Source of the DNA: Sulfitobacter alexandrii
GTDB taxonomy: Bacteria; Pseudomonadota; Alphaproteobacteria; Rhodobacterales; Rhodobacteraceae
Assembly (NCBI RefSeq): GCF_001886735.1
Contig: NZ_CP018076.1
Coordinates: 1,426,001 to 1,490,000, forward strand
Direction of reading: 5' to 3'
Length of the DNA: 64,000 nucleotides
The translations under genes and the position numbers were made by a program. This document shows, piece by piece, positions 20,515 to 31,617 of this stretch. Under the pieces are notes generated by a model. That model made no database searches, had not been told where the DNA came from, and was given only the letters and a program-made list of their open reading frames with translations. Position 1 is the stretch's first letter. Each line of letters opens with the position of its first letter.

Positions 20515-20849
20515 GGCTGTCCCTGTGCTGCGCATGGCTTCTGGTCGTTGCCGGCCCGGCCGTGGCCCAAACAGATGTGCAGGCCATGACCTATACCTGC
20601 GAGAGGGGCGTCGCGGTGCCGGCGGTCTACGTCAACGTCGAAGGGGAGCCGGGCATCGCCGTCATTGGCGTGGAAGGCGGGATGTTCAATCTTCGCGCCG
20701 AACCTGCCGGCTCCGGCGTGCGCTATGGATACCCTTCGGACGGGTCGCACTATGTCTGGTGGACCAAGGGCGAGGCCGCGAGCCTGCTGTGGCATGACGG
20801 CACCGACGGGTCGGAGCAGGTGCTGCTGAGCGAGTGCGCGGTAAAGTGA
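20511..20849 (+). CDS. MliC family lysozyme-inhibitor-like lipoprotein/periplasmic protein
   Basis: A 112-residue secreted protein with a signal peptide at 1-19 (cleavage near AVAQ). The mature part, with MTYTCERGVAVPAVYVN, SGSGVRYG-like GSGVRYGYP and WWTKGEAASLLW, matches the MliC domain that inhibits C-type lysozyme. No lipobox Cys is evident at the cleavage site, so it is probably periplasmic rather than lipid-anchored. It overlaps zapA by four bases, an unusual partner. Confidence 0.8.
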   Translation: MRLSLCCAWLLVVAGPAVAQTDVQAMTYTCERGVAVPAVYVNVEGEPGIAVIGVEGGMFNLRAEPAGSGVRYGYPSDGSHYVWWTKGEAASLLWHDGTDGSEQVLLSECAVK

Positions 20850-20872
20850 CAGTACGGTGAACGCGCAAGGCA

Positions 20873-20892
20873 CCGGGCCGCGGGCGGCCCGG
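20873..20892. terminator. Hairpin between convergent genes, possible terminator
   Basis: CCGGGCCG / CGGCCCGG stem with a four-base loop between the convergent MliC-like gene and grxD. The T tract is short (CCTTGT), so rho-independent activity is uncertain. Confidence 0.5.
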
Positions 20893-20912
20893 CCTTGTCA
20901 GGCAGGCGGCGT

Positions 20913-21275
20913 TCAGCCGTTGGCTTCGCGGATCTTGTCGGCGGCGTCCTTGTCGTAGGCCACCCCGTTTTCATCGAACAGGGTGTCGAGCTCGCCCGAC
21001 AGGGTCATTTCCGTGATGATGTCGCAACCGCCCACGAACTCGCCCTTCACGTAAAGCTGCGGAATGGTCGGCCAGTCGGAGAAATCCTTGATCCCCTGAC
21101 GGATTTCCTCGTCCGCGAGCACGTTGACGTCGGAATAGGTGACGCCCATGTAGTTCAGCACCCCCGCCACACGGGAGGAAAACCCGCACTGCGGCATCTC
21201 CTTGGTGCCTTTCATGAAAAGAACCACGTCGTTCGAGGTGATCGTGTCCTGGATCTGGGTTTTCGCGTCGCTCAT
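20913..21275 (-). CDS. grxD: Monothiol glutaredoxin (Grx4/GrxD type)
   Basis: A 120-residue CGFS-type glutaredoxin with active Cys30 in MPQCGFS and the glutathione-binding WPTIPQLYV and GGCDI motifs. These proteins carry [2Fe-2S] clusters and work with BolA proteins in Fe-S delivery and iron sensing. It lies 25 bases after a BolA-like gene, the known functional partner, with AAGGA before its ATG. Confidence 0.95.
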   Translation of the reverse strand: MSDAKTQIQDTITSNDVVLFMKGTKEMPQCGFSSRVAGVLNYMGVTYSDVNVLADEEIRQGIKDFSDWPTIPQLYVKGEFVGGCDIITEMTLSGELDTLFDENGVAYDKDAADKIREANG

Positions 21276-21300
21276 CTGATTGTCCTTGAATGAAATGTTT

Positions 21301-21537
21301 TCAGGCGGGGGCCCGGGTTGTCAGCGCGAGGGCGTGCAGCTCCCCGTTCGCCCCGTCCATCTTGCCCTTGAGCGCGGCATAGACCGCGCGCTGCTGCTGC
21401 ACCCGGTTCATGCCCTTGAAGGAAGCGTCCTCGACCATCGCGGCCATGTGGACACCGTCGTTTCCTTCGACCACGATCCGGGCGTCGGGAAAGGCCGCGC
21501 GAAGAAGGTCCTCGATCTCGCTGGCTTGCATGGGCAT
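21301..21537 (-). CDS. BolA family protein
   Basis: A 78-residue BolA/IbaG-type protein: [15 protein letters not shown] at the start, then the class II KH-like fold with the conserved [17 protein letters not shown] helix. The ATG at 21537 follows GGAGA. It is read just before grxD, and BolA-Grx heterodimers coordinate a [2Fe-2S] cluster, so the operon fits a cluster-transfer or iron-sensing role. It is divergent from the XdhC-family gene. Confidence 0.9.
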   Translation of the reverse strand: MPMQASEIEDLLRAAFPDARIVVEGNDGVHMAAMVEDASFKGMNRVQQQRAVYAALKGKMDGANGELHALALTTRAPA

Positions 21538-21754
21538 GGCGGGGTCTCCGGTGTTGATCTCTTGCCGACAGATGTAGTTGCCGTGGCTGGACAGTGCAAG
21601 CCACCGCCGAAGGCCGGCGCACTGTGACCAAGGTCGCGCTGGCGGGACAGGCGCGGCGGTGATCATATCTGATTGAGCGTGGGTGTCCCGCGCACTACAT
21701 TCTTCCGGGCGGGCCCGTCGGCCCGACAACCGCGGGACGGAAAGGAACGCAGGC

Positions 21755-22716
<962 letters not shown>

Positions 22717-22720
<4 letters not shown>

Positions 22721-23715
22721 AGTTCGGCACCGTCCCGCTGGCCCAGGCCGAAGGCGCGGTGCTGGCACACTCCGTCCCGGTCGAGACGGGCAGGCTGCGC
22801 AAGGGCAGGGTGCTGGGCGCCGGGGACGTGGAGGCGCTGGCGCGGGCAGGGCATGACAGCGTCATCGTCGCACGGCTCGACCCGGATGACGTGGGCGAGG
22901 ATGCCGCGGCGGAGCGCCTTGCCAAAGCGGTGCTGGGGCAGGACCACCGGCTTCAGCCCACGCGGCCCTTCACCGGTCGGGTGAACCTGCTGGCGACGGG
23001 GCCGGGCGTGGTCGAGATCGACGTCGCCGCGCTGGAGTCGGTGAATGTGGTCCACCCGATGATCACCATCGCCACCGTTCCGAAATGGCACCAGATCCGC
23101 GACCGCGGCATGGCCGCGACCGTCAAGATCATTTCCTATGCGGTGCCCGAAGCGGATCTGGACCGCGCCTGTGCGGCGGCGGGCGCGGCGGGGGCCATCC
23201 GCCTGCGCCAGCCGGTGCTGAAAACGGCAACGCTGTTCATCACCGAGATACCGGGCGGCGTGGGCGACAAGGGCAGGACGGCCATCGCCGGCCGGCTGGA
23301 AGCGCTCGGCGTGACGCTGGAGGCCGTGCGCATGGTGCCGCACCGGCTGGCACCGCTGGCCGCGGCGCTGGCGGATTGCGCGTCCGACCTCGCGCTCGTC
23401 CTGACCGGGTCGGCCACCTCGGACATCGACGATGTGGCACCAGCGGCACTGCGCGCGGCGGGGGGCAGTGTCACGCGGTTCGGCATGCCGGTGGACCCGG
23501 GCAACCTGCTGTTCCTCGGAGAGCTGGCCGGGCGTCCCGTGATCGGCCTGCCGGGCTGTGCGCGCGCGCCCGCCCTCAACGGCGCCGACTGGGTGCTGTC
23601 GCGGGTGATCTGCGGCGTGCCCGTCACCTCGTCGGATATCGCGGGCATGGGGGTCGGCGGCCTGCTCAAGGAAATTCCGACACGCCCGCAGCCGCGCCGG
23701 GGCCGCTCGGACTGA
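22717..23715 (+). CDS. Molybdopterin-binding protein (MoaB/MoeA-like domain)
   Basis: A 332-residue protein. The C-terminal half carries the MoCF-biosynthesis fold (LVLTGSATSDIDDVAP, FLGELAGRPVIGLPGCARAPALN) and ends with GMGVGGLLKEIP. It resembles the molybdopterin-binding part of fused NTP-transferase proteins, but no nucleotidyltransferase domain follows, so MCD/MGD synthesis itself is probably not its job. Coupling to the XdhC gene by ATGA suggests handling of the cofactor for the cox enzymes. Confidence 0.82.
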
Positions 23716-23835
23716 TCGCGACGGTGCCCGCGCTACTTTAGTCCAATATCCCGTGATGCCGGTTTTTTCCTATTCTCAACACGGGTGCTGCGTGTTTTAC
23801 TCGGGCGCAAACAAGGTCACTAAGGGGAGGACTAC

Positions 23836-24321
<486 letters not shown>

Positions 24322-24328
24322 CGAAGGG

Positions 24329-24346
24329 GCGGGCCCCGAGGCCCGC
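24329..24346 (+). other. Intercistronic hairpin between coxS and coxL
   Basis: GCGGGCC / GGCCCGC stem with a four-base loop in the 168-base gap. There is no U tract, so it more likely affects mRNA stability than termination. Confidence 0.4.
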
Positions 24347-24489
24347 CGCGCGCTCCGGACCGCAGGTGATGCGGGTCGGGCCGATCAAGACTGATCCTGC
24401 GCCGGGGACGGGCAAGATGCCCGTGTTCCCCCGCGCGGAAGACCAAGACAGGTGCCGGACAACTGCACCACATCCAGGGAGGAACGATC

Positions 24490-26853
24490 ATGCCTAAAGA
24501 CGGCGGAATTGGTGCCAGCACGAAGCGGCGCGAGGACGTCCGGTTTCTGACCGGCAACGGGAAATACACCGACGACATCAACCTGCGCGGGCAGGCTTAT
24601 GTCTTCTTTCTGCGCTCCGACGTGGCGCACGGCAAGCTGACCAACGTGGATACCTCGGCGGCCGAGGGCATGGACGGCGTGGTGAAGATCTTTACCGGGA
24701 AGGACTTCGAAGGCGTGGGCGGCATGCCCTGCGGCTGGCAGGTCACCGACAAGCACGGCCAGCCCATGCAGGAACCGGGCCACCCGGTGCTGGCGCAGGG
24801 CAAGGTGCGGCACGTGGGCGAGCCCATCGCCGCCGTCGTGGCCGAGACGCTGGGCCAGGCCCGCGATGCCGCCGAGGCGATCGTCGTGGACATCGAGGAA
24901 CTGCCCGCGGTCATCGACATGAAGGAAGCGGTGAAGGACGGCGCGCCCAAGGTACATGACGAGCTGACCTCGAACCTCTGCTACGACTGGGGTTTCGTCG
25001 AAGAGAACAAGGACGCGGTGAACAAGGCCTTTGAAGAGGCCGCGCATGTCACCACGCTGGAACTGGTCAACAACCGTCTGGTGGCCAACCCGATGGAACC
25101 GCGCGTGGCCGTGGGCGACTACAGCCGTTCGGACGGCGAGCACACCCTTTATACCACGTCGCAGAACCCCCACGTGATCCGGCTGCTGATGGGCGCCTTC
25201 GTGCTGGGCATCCCCGAGCACAAGCTTCGGGTCGTGGCCCCTGACGTGGGCGGCGGTTTCGGCACCAAGATCTTCCACTACCAGGAAGAGGCCTTCTGCA
25301 CCTTCGCGGCCAAGGCGTGCAACCGTCCCGTCAAATGGACGTCGAGCCGGTCGGAGGCGTTCATTTCGGACGCGCACGGTCGCGACCACGTCACCAAGAT
25401 CGAACTGGCGCTCGATGCGGACAACAACTTTACCGCCATCCGGACCGACACCTACGCGAACATGGGCGCGTACCTTTCGACCTTTGCACCGTCGGTGCCG
25501 ACCTGGCTGCACGGCACGCTGATGGCGGGCAACTACAAGACGCCGCTGATCTACGTGAACGTCAAGGCGGTCTTCACCAACACCGTGCCCGTCGATGCCT
25601 ATCGCGGGGCAGGGCGCCCCGAGGCGACCTACCAGCTCGAGCGGCTGGTGGACAAGGCGGCCCATGAACTGGGCGTCGACCCGATCAAGCTGCGGCGGCA
25701 GAACTTCATCACGGAATTCCCCTATGCCACCCCGGTGGCGGTGGAATACGACACCGGCGACTATGTCGCCACGATGGACAAGCTGGAAGAGATCGCCGAC
25801 ATCGCCGGTTTCGAGGCGCGCCGCAAGGAAAGCGAAGCGAAGGGCAAGCTGCGCGGCTTCGGCGTGAACTGCTATATCGAGGCCTGCGGCATCGCGCCGT
25901 CGAACCTCGTGGGCCAGCTTGGCGCGCGGGCGGGCCTGTACGAAAGCGCCACGGTCAGGGTCAATGCGACCGGCGGCCTTGTCGTCATGACCGGCAGCCA
26001 CAGCCACGGTCAGGGCCACGAGACGGCCTTTCCGCAGGTGATCGCGGAAATGATCGGCATCGACGCCTCCATGGTCGAGATCGTGCACGGCGACACCTCC
26101 AAGACGCCGATGGGCATGGGTACCTACGGCTCGCGATCCATCGCGGTCGGGGGATCGGCGATGGTGCGGGCGACCGAGAAGATCATCGCCAAGGCCAAGA
26201 AGATCGCCTCGCACCTGCTTGAAGCCTCGGAGAGCGACATCGAGCTCAAGGACGGTGCCTTCAGCGTGGCGGGGACCGACAAATCTGTCGCCTGGGGGGA
26301 CGTGACGCTTGCCGCCTACGTGCCGCACAACTATCCGCTGGAGGACATCGAGCCGGGGCTGGAAGAGACGGCGTTCTACGATCCCAGCAACTTCACCTAC
26401 CCGTCGGGCGCCTATGCCTGCGAGGTGGAACTTGACCCCGAAACCGGCCATGTCACCATCGAGCGTTTCTCGGCGGCGGATGATTTCGGCAACATCATCA
26501 ATCCGATGATCGTGACCGGACAGGTCCACGGCGGGCTGGCGCAGGGGATCGGCCAGGCGCTGATGGAAAACTGCGCCTATGACAGCGACGGCCAGTTGCT
26601 GAGCGCGTCCTACATGGATTACGCCATGCCGCGTGCCAGCGACGTGCCATTCTACACCGTGGATCATTCCTGTCAGACGCCCTGCACGCACAACCCGCTG
26701 GGGGTGAAAGGCTGTGGCGAGGCGGGGGCCATCGGGTCGCCCCCGGCGGTGGTCAACGCGGTGCTCGATGCGATGCGGTCGGGTGGCAAGGACGTGTCCC
26801 ATATCGACATGCCCGTGACACCCTCGCGCGTCTGGGCCGCGATGCAGGGATGA
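24490..26853 (+). CDS. coxL: Molybdenum hydroxylase large subunit, form II CoxL-like
   Basis: A 787-residue xanthine-oxidase-family subunit that binds the Mo-cytosine dinucleotide cofactor. The active-site loop reads AYRGAGR (370-376), the form II signature; true CO dehydrogenases (form I) have AYRCSFR there. The catalytic Glu lies in [10 protein letters not shown] near the C terminus. Form II enzymes are of uncertain substrate, and CO oxidation is doubtful. GGGAGG precedes the ATG. Gene order S-L-M and the absence of coxD/E/G in the window support form II. Confidence 0.92.
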   Translation: MPKDGGIGASTKRREDVRFLTGNGKYTDDINLRGQAYVFFLRSDVAHGKLTNVDTSAAEGMDGVVKIFTGKDFEGVGGMPCGWQVTDKHGQPMQEPGHPVLAQGKVRHVGEPIAAVVAETLGQARDAAEAIVVDIEELPAVIDMKEAVKDGAPKVHDELTSNLCYDWGFVEENKDAVNKAFEEAAHVTTLELVNNRLVANPMEPRVAVGDYSRSDGEHTLYTTSQNPHVIRLLMGAFVLGIPEHKLRVVAPDVGGGFGTKIFHYQEEAFCTFAAKACNRPVKWTSSRSEAFISDAHGRDHVTKIELALDADNNFTAIRTDTYANMGAYLSTFAPSVPTWLHGTLMAGNYKTPLIYVNVKAVFTNTVPVDAYRGAGRPEATYQLERLVDKAAHELGVDPIKLRRQNFITEFPYATPVAVEYDTGDYVATMDKLEEIADIAGFEARRKESEAKGKLRGFGVNCYIEACGIAPSNLVGQLGARAGLYESATVRVNATGGLVVMTGSHSHGQGHETAFPQVIAEMIGIDASMVEIVHGDTSKTPMGMGTYGSRSIAVGGSAMVRATEKIIAKAKKIASHLLEASESDIELKDGAFSVAGTDKSVAWGDVTLAAYVPHNYPLEDIEPGLEETAFYDPSNFTYPSGAYACEVELDPETGHVTIERFSAADDFGNIINPMIVTGQVHGGLAQGIGQALMENCAYDSDGQLLSASYMDYAMPRASDVPFYTVDHSCQTPCTHNPLGVKGCGEAGAIGSPPAVVNAVLDAMRSGGKDVSHIDMPVTPSRVWAAMQG

Positions 26854-26868
26854 GCTGAGAGGGCGGAG

Positions 26869-26919
26869 CCGGGGGGCGTTGCCCCCCGGACCCCCAGAGG
26901 TATTTTTGGCATAAAGAAG
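26869..26919. repeat. GC-rich palindromic repeat followed by a conserved tail (REP-like)
   Basis: CCGGGGGGC-GTT-GCCCCCCGG is followed by ACCCCCAGAGGTATTTTTGG and an AAGAAG end. From memory, near-identical hairpin-plus-tail sequences occur many times between genes in roseobacter genomes. It lies between coxL and coxM. Only one copy is present in this window. Confidence 0.6.
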
Positions 26920-26971
26920 CCGGTGCCGCCGCGAGACCCCGTAGGCGGTACCCGGTTCGAAAGGAAAGAAG

Positions 26972-27760
26972 ATGTACAATTTCGACGTCGAACGCCCCAC
27001 CTCCATCGCGGACGCGGTGCAGGCAATGGGCAAGGAAGAGGCCCAGCCCATTTCCGGCGGGCAGACCCTGATCCCCACGCTGAAGGCCCGGCTGGCCGCA
27101 CCTTCCGTGCTGGTTTCGCTGACCGCCATCGACGAGATGAAGGGCGTGTGCATGTCGGACGACGGCAAGCTTTGCATCGGGGGCGCCACGACCCATGCCA
27201 CCGTCGCCGCCGAGGCCAAGGCGCATTACCCGGGCCTCGCCTCGCTCGCCGCGCGGATCGGTGATCCGGCGGTGCGCAACCGCGGCACGATCGGCGGGTC
27301 GCTGGCCAACAACGATCCCTCCGCCTGCTATCCCGCGGCGGCGCTGGCCTCGGGCGCGACCATCGTCACCAACAACCGCGAGATCGCCGCCGACGACTAC
27401 TTTCTCGGGATGTTCACGACCGCGCTGGAAGAGGGCGAGATCGTCACCGAGGTGAAGTTTCCGGTTCCCGAGGCGGCACACTACGAGAAATTCATCCAGC
27501 CTGCCTCCCGGTTTCCGCTGGTGGCGGTCTTCGTGGCGAAATTCGCGGACGGTGTCCGGGTCGCGGTGACCGGGGCGTCGAACGATGGGGTCTTCCGCTG
27601 GACCGAGGCGGAGGAGGCGTTGTCCTCCGATTTCTCCGCGGACGCGGTCGCGGGGCTCAAGGCCAGCGGCGACATGATCAGCGACCTGCACGGCACGGCG
27701 GAGTACCGCGCCCATCTGGTCGGCGTCATGACGAAGCGCGCGGTGGCCGCGCTCGCCTGA
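26972..27760 (+). CDS. coxM: Molybdenum hydroxylase FAD-binding medium subunit
   Basis: A 262-residue flavoprotein with both FAD motifs of the CoxM/xanthine dehydrogenase medium subunit: SGGQTLIPTLKARL near residue 29 and IGGSLANNDPSACYPAAAL near residue 107. It passes electrons from CoxS to the acceptor. AAAGGAAAG precedes its ATG. It ends the cluster, followed by a terminator. Confidence 0.93.
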   Translation: MYNFDVERPTSIADAVQAMGKEEAQPISGGQTLIPTLKARLAAPSVLVSLTAIDEMKGVCMSDDGKLCIGGATTHATVAAEAKAHYPGLASLAARIGDPAVRNRGTIGGSLANNDPSACYPAAALASGATIVTNNREIAADDYFLGMFTTALEEGEIVTEVKFPVPEAAHYEKFIQPASRFPLVAVFVAKFADGVRVAVTGASNDGVFRWTEAEEALSSDFSADAVAGLKASGDMISDLHGTAEYRAHLVGVMTKRAVAALA

Positions 27761-27788
27761 TCCACGGCTGCACGCCCGGGAAGGAGAC

Positions 27789-27818
27789 AATCCGCGCGCC
27801 TGACGGTGCGCGGATTTT
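27789..27818 (+). terminator. Terminator after coxM
   Basis: AATCCGCGC / GCGCGGATT stem, extended by inner pairs, followed by TTTTCG. It lies 29 bases after the coxM stop. Confidence 0.75.
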
Positions 27819-27914
27819 CGTATGCGCGATGCGGTCAGGGAACCCTTGGCACGGCGGAACGTTCACTCACAAGCGCTGCCCGAACGGCGTTCGGAACAAA
27901 GTGAGGAACGAGAA

Positions 27915-29822
27915 ATGAAAACGTTTTTGAAATCAACCACTTCGCTTGGGATGAGCCTGATGCTGGCGTTGCCGCACGGGGCCTTCGCGCAGAGCAGCGA
28001 TGCGCCCGCCTGCGATGTGAGTGCGGAAAATGTGACCTTTCCATGCACGCTTGACGGGCAGATGGTCGCGAACGCCGACGAGTTGACTGTCCTGCAGGGT
28101 CTGAGCCAGCAGGCGGCGGAAGCTGCGGGTCAGCAGGAGCAGGCCGCGGAGCCTGCACCGGCGGAGAATTCCACCGCATCGTCCGTGGGCGCGCCGGATT
28201 CCCAGGCCACGATCAACATGCAGGCCGCCCAGGAGCAGGCCGCTCAGGAGGCCGCCGACGCCCAGGCTGCGGCTGACGCACAGGCGGCGGAAGACGCCCA
28301 GGCCGCCGCAGATGCGCAGGCTGCGGCCGATGCGCAGGCAGCAGCCGATGCACAAGCCGCCGCCGACGCCCAAGCCGCTGCCGACGCGCAGGCGGCAGAA
28401 GATGCGCAGGCAGCAGCCGATGCGCAGGCAGCAGCCGATGCGCAGGCGGCAGAGGACGCGCAGGCGGCAGCAGAGGCTCAGGCCGCAGCCGATGCGCAGG
28501 CGGCACAGGATCAGGCCGCTGCCGACGCCCAGTCCGCAGCCGAGTCGGGCGACGTCGCCGACAGCCAGGGCACCGTTACGGTCGATCCGCAACTGGCCGA
28601 TGATTCCACCGCGTCCTCCGTCGGCGCGCCGGACTCGCAGGTCGATCAGGCGGTACAGGACGCCCAGGGCGACGTGAATCCCGAGGCGACAGCCGAGGCG
28701 CAGGCCGAAGCGGACCGTCTTGCCGCGGAACTGGAGGCACAGCGCGCGGCAGACCGGGAAGCCGAGCGCGAAGCGATTGCCGCCGCCGCCGCTGCTGCCG
28801 AGGCAGAGAACGCCGATGCCGAAGTGGTGACGGAAGAGGTGACGGAAGAGACCGTCCGGTCGTCCGACGAGGAATTCGCCACGACCGTGACCGGCGAGCA
28901 GACGGCCGCCGCCGCACCCGCGGCTGACGACGACGGCCTCAGCAAGTTCGAAAAGGCCCTGCTGGTGGGTCTTGGCGCCGTCGTGGTGGGGTCCGTGCTG
29001 AAAAACGGTGACAAGGTCGTGAGCCGGTCCGGTGACCGCGTGATCCTTGAACAGCCGAATGGCGAACTGCGTGTGCTGAAGGACGAAAACGCGCTGCTGC
29101 GTCAGCCGGGCGATCAGGTGCAGACCCAGACCTTCGACGACGGGTCGAGCCGGACCATCGTGACCAAGCCGGACGGGTCGCAGATCATCACGATCCGCGC
29201 GCGCGACGGATCGGTGCTGCGCCGGGTGTCGGTCGATGCCCAGGGCAACCAGACGGTTCTGTTCGACGACCTGGTCGAAGAGCAGCGCGTGGTCGTGAAC
29301 GAACTGCCGCAGGTGAACCAGCAGCAGCAACAGGTGGAAATGGTCAGCAACCAGGACGAGCGGGCGCTGCGCGCGGCTCTGCAACGGGAACTGGCAGCGG
29401 ACACCAACCGCACGTTCTCGCTCCGCCAGGTGCGCGACATCCAGCAGGTGCGCGCGCTGGCGCCGCAGATTGAACTGGACGCCGTGCGCTTCGAGACCGG
29501 TTCGGCCGCGATCCAGCCCGAGCAGGCCCAAAGCCTCGCGCGGATCGGCACCGCGTTGCGCGAGCAGATCGCGCAGAACCCGCGGACCGTGATCCTGGTC
29601 GAGGGCCACACGGATGCCGTCGGCAGCGCCACCTACAACCTGGCGCTTTCCGACCGCCGCGCTGAAACGGTTGCGCTGGCGCTGACGGAATACTTCGACG
29701 TTCCGGCGCAGAACATGGTGACCCAAGGCTACGGCGAATCCGATCTCAAGGTGCCGACGTTGGAAGCGGAACAGGCAAACCGCCGTGCGGTGGTGCGCAA
29801 CATCACCAACCTGCTGCGCTGA
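27915..29822 (+). CDS. OmpA family protein with hexapeptide repeats
   Basis: A 635-residue envelope protein. The start at 27915 follows GAGGAA and gives a signal peptide (1-25, cleavage after AFA). Residues 113-202 are about 15 hexads of the type AQAAAD/AQAAED; the motif STASSVGAPDSQ flanks the array at 86-97 and 231-242. A short hydrophobic segment lies at 348-362. The C-terminal OmpA domain (about 520-635) has LVEGHTDAVGSATYN and the peptidoglycan-binding NRRAVV. It probably links outer layers to peptidoglycan, with the repeats acting as a helical spacer. Confidence 0.88.
   Translation: MKTFLKSTTSLGMSLMLALPHGAFAQSSDAPACDVSAENVTFPCTLDGQMVANADELTVLQGLSQQAAEAAGQQEQAAEPAPAENSTASSVGAPDSQATINMQAAQEQAAQEAADAQAAADAQAAEDAQAAADAQAAADAQAAADAQAAADAQAAADAQAAEDAQAAADAQAAADAQAAEDAQAAAEAQAAADAQAAQDQAAADAQSAAESGDVADSQGTVTVDPQLADDSTASSVGAPDSQVDQAVQDAQGDVNPEATAEAQAEADRLAAELEAQRAADREAEREAIAAAAAAAEAENADAEVVTEEVTEETVRSSDEEFATTVTGEQTAAAAPAADDDGLSKFEKALLVGLGAVVVGSVLKNGDKVVSRSGDRVILEQPNGELRVLKDENALLRQPGDQVQTQTFDDGSSRTIVTKPDGSQIITIRARDGSVLRRVSVDAQGNQTVLFDDLVEEQRVVVNELPQVNQQQQQVEMVSNQDERALRAALQRELAADTNRTFSLRQVRDIQQVRALAPQIELDAVRFETGSAAIQPEQAQSLARIGTALREQIAQNPRTVILVEGHTDAVGSATYNLALSDRRAETVALALTEYFDVPAQNMVTQGYGESDLKVPTLEAEQANRRAVVRNITNLLR
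28251..28529 (+). repeat. 18-base tandem repeat array encoding AQAAAD hexads
   Basis: About fifteen 18-base units of the form GCxGAxGCxCAGGCxGCx run through the OmpA-family gene. Several consecutive copies are identical at the DNA level, which indicates recent unit duplication. Confidence 0.9.
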
Positions 29823-29860
29823 CCCGCGTCGGACGAGCCGACCAAGAACTGAAAAAACGA

Positions 29861-29892
29861 AAGAACCCCCGCAAGAAATTGCGGGGGTTCTT
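29861..29892. terminator. Bidirectional terminator between the OmpA-family gene and infC
   Basis: A perfect 14-base stem AAGAACCCCCGCAA / TTGCGGGGGTTCTT with loop GAAA lies between convergent genes. A-rich sequence on its left and T-rich sequence on its right make it usable in both directions. Confidence 0.92.
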
Positions 29893-29926
29893 GTCTGTGC
29901 GTCCGGCGGTTTGAAGCCGGTTCCGA

Positions 29927-30487
29927 TCAGCCCTTGTTGGGCAGGGGACCGATCAGCATGACCATCTGGCGGCCTTCCATCTTGGGAAAGTTTTCCACCC
30001 GGCCGTATTCCTTGGTGTCTTCCGCCACCCGTTCCAACAACTCGCGGCCCAGGTTCTGGTGCGCCATCTCGCGACCGCGAAAGCGCAGGGTGACCTTCAC
30101 CTTGTCGCCGTTTTCGAGGAACTTGAAAACATTCCGCATCTTCACGTCGTAATCATTCGTGTCGGTGTTCGGGCGGAACTTGACCTCTTTGATCTCGATG
30201 ATCTTCTGCTTCTTGCGGGCTTCGGACTCGCGCTTCTGCTGTTCATACTTGAACTTGCCGAAGTCCATGATCTTGCAGACCGGCGGATTGGCATTCGGCG
30301 AAATCTCGACCAGGTCCAGGCCGGCTTCCTCGGCCATGTCCAGGGCACGGGCGGGGGAAACCACGCCCACGTTCTCGCCGTCGGCGCCGATCAGTCGAAT
30401 TTCCGGGGCACGTATGTTTTCGTTGACGCGCGGTCCGGTATCCCGTGTCGGTGGCGCGTTGTGAGGTCTGCGAGCGATGGTGGTCAT
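29927..30487 (-). CDS. infC: Translation initiation factor IF-3
   Basis: A 186-residue factor that keeps 30S subunits apart and proofreads start codons. It has [42 protein letters not shown] and the C-terminal MVMLIGP. The ATG at 30487 directly abuts AAAGG, too close for normal initiation. The ATC three codons later (30478) stands nine bases from the same AAAGG and may be the real start, since infC genes commonly use rare start codons. An upstream TTG (30547) has no support. No rpmI or rplT follows it. Confidence 0.93.
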   Translation of the reverse strand: MTTIARRPHNAPPTRDTGPRVNENIRAPEIRLIGADGENVGVVSPARALDMAEEAGLDLVEISPNANPPVCKIMDFGKFKYEQQKRESEARKKQKIIEIKEVKFRPNTDTNDYDVKMRNVFKFLENGDKVKVTLRFRGREMAHQNLGRELLERVAEDTKEYGRVENFPKMEGRQMVMLIGPLPNKG

Positions 30488-30678
30488 CCTTTGGTTGTTG
30501 CTGTATTTTCGAAGTTGCAAGGTAGACGTGGCAACGGGCTTCTTCAAGCCGGTAAATTGGTGCCAGAGCGGTCTTTTGTGCCAGTTTCCACTTGAATGTG
30601 ACGGTTGCGTTGCGCATTTGAGCGGGCAAGGTGCGAGCCGCCCGCCGGGGCGGTCTGGCCGTCAAAAGGGGAAAGAAC

Positions 30679-31545
30679 ATGAAGAATCTGATCTGGATCA
30701 TCGTCGCGGGCGTGGTCGCGCTCGGGGGGTACATGCTGTATTCGGGCAAGTCGCCCGCCGAGCTTGCCAACGAGACATCGGAAGCGGTGAAGGAAGCCTC
30801 CGATTCCGTGAATGCGCCGGAGGCACTGGAAAGCGCCAGCGAGGCCGCAGGGGAAGCCGCCGAGGCCGTCGAAGGCGCGGTCAGCGATGCGGTGGATGCC
30901 ACCGCCGAAGCCGCGCGCGAAGCCGGTGAGGCCATTGCCGACACCGCGTCGGATGCCGGGAACGCCATTGCAGAGGCCACCGAAGGTGCCATGGCCGCCG
31001 CGGAAGACGTGGCTGACGATGCCGCCGTCGCCGCTTCGGACGCTGTCGATGCCACGACCGAGGCTGCATCAGACGCGGCGGAAGCCACGGCCGAGGCAAC
31101 CGAAGACGCTGCCGAAGCGACGGCCGAGGCCGCGGGCAGCGCCGCCGAAAGCACCGAGCAGGCGGCGGAAGCGACGGTGGATGCAACCGCCGAGACCGCT
31201 GATGCCGCTGCGGAAGAGACCGCAGAGGCCGCCAGCAGCGCCGCGGATGCGACCGCGGAGACCGCCGAGGATGCAGCCGAGGCGACCGCGGAGGCCGCGA
31301 CCGCCGCTGACGCTGACGCGGCGGAGCAGGCCGCTGCCGGTGTGGAGGGCGTCGAGCCCGGCATGGTGGATGATCTGCTCACCGTCGATGGCTTCGATTT
31401 CGACAAGGTGGTGGCGATGATCGACAACTCCGAGCTGAGCGCGATGCAGAAAACGACGCTGACCAACAGCCTCGACGCCGCGCGGAACAACCCGGAACTG
31501 CTGGAAAATGCGCTGGAAACCGTGCGTCAGGCCCTGAACATTTGA
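30679..31545 (+). CDS. Membrane-anchored Ala-rich amphipathic repeat protein
   Basis: A 288-residue protein with an N-terminal transmembrane helix (4-21), then about 190 residues made of Ala, Glu, Asp and Thr with repeated AAEATAEA and DAAEATAE units suggestive of 11-residue helical repeats. A short different domain at about 228-288 ends it (VDDLLTVDGFDFDKVVAMID). The tail resembles small C-terminal modules seen in other roseobacter envelope proteins, but I cannot name it. AAAAGGGG precedes the ATG. It is probably a periplasmic helical rod; its role is unknown. Confidence 0.75.
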   Translation: MKNLIWIIVAGVVALGGYMLYSGKSPAELANETSEAVKEASDSVNAPEALESASEAAGEAAEAVEGAVSDAVDATAEAAREAGEAIADTASDAGNAIAEATEGAMAAAEDVADDAAVAASDAVDATTEAASDAAEATAEATEDAAEATAEAAGSAAESTEQAAEATVDATAETADAAAEETAEAASSAADATAETAEDAAEATAEAATAADADAAEQAAAGVEGVEPGMVDDLLTVDGFDFDKVVAMIDNSELSAMQKTTLTNSLDAARNNPELLENALETVRQALNI

Positions 31546-31566
31546 TCGGTCGCCAGCGCCAAAAAG

Positions 31567-31600
31567 AAGCCGCGTCCCGACACCGGGGCGCGGCTTTTTT
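31567..31600 (+). terminator. Terminator after the Ala-rich protein gene
   Basis: Stem AAGCCGCGTCCC with GGGGCGCGGCTT (one G-T pair), followed by TTTTTT. It lies 21 bases after the stop and before the convergent fpr gene. Confidence 0.9.
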
Positions 31601-31617
31601 CATGTCTTGCGGGTGCT

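Noticed and set aside
20850..20912. Possible 6S RNA next to zapA
   Set aside because: The space after zapA is filled by an overlapping MliC-like gene and only a short hairpin is left.
24385..27219. 944-residue minus-strand ORF opposite coxL
   Set aside because: It is His/Arg-rich antisense translation of coxL with no family resemblance, caused by GC-rich codon bias.
28251..28529. Possible CRISPR-like array because of regular repeats
   Set aside because: Units are 18 bases, contiguous and in frame, encoding a hexapeptide; there are no spacers and no cas genes.
27933..29726. 597-residue minus-strand ORF opposite the OmpA-family gene
   Set aside because: Mirror translation of the repeat array, with no ribosome site and no recognisable domain.
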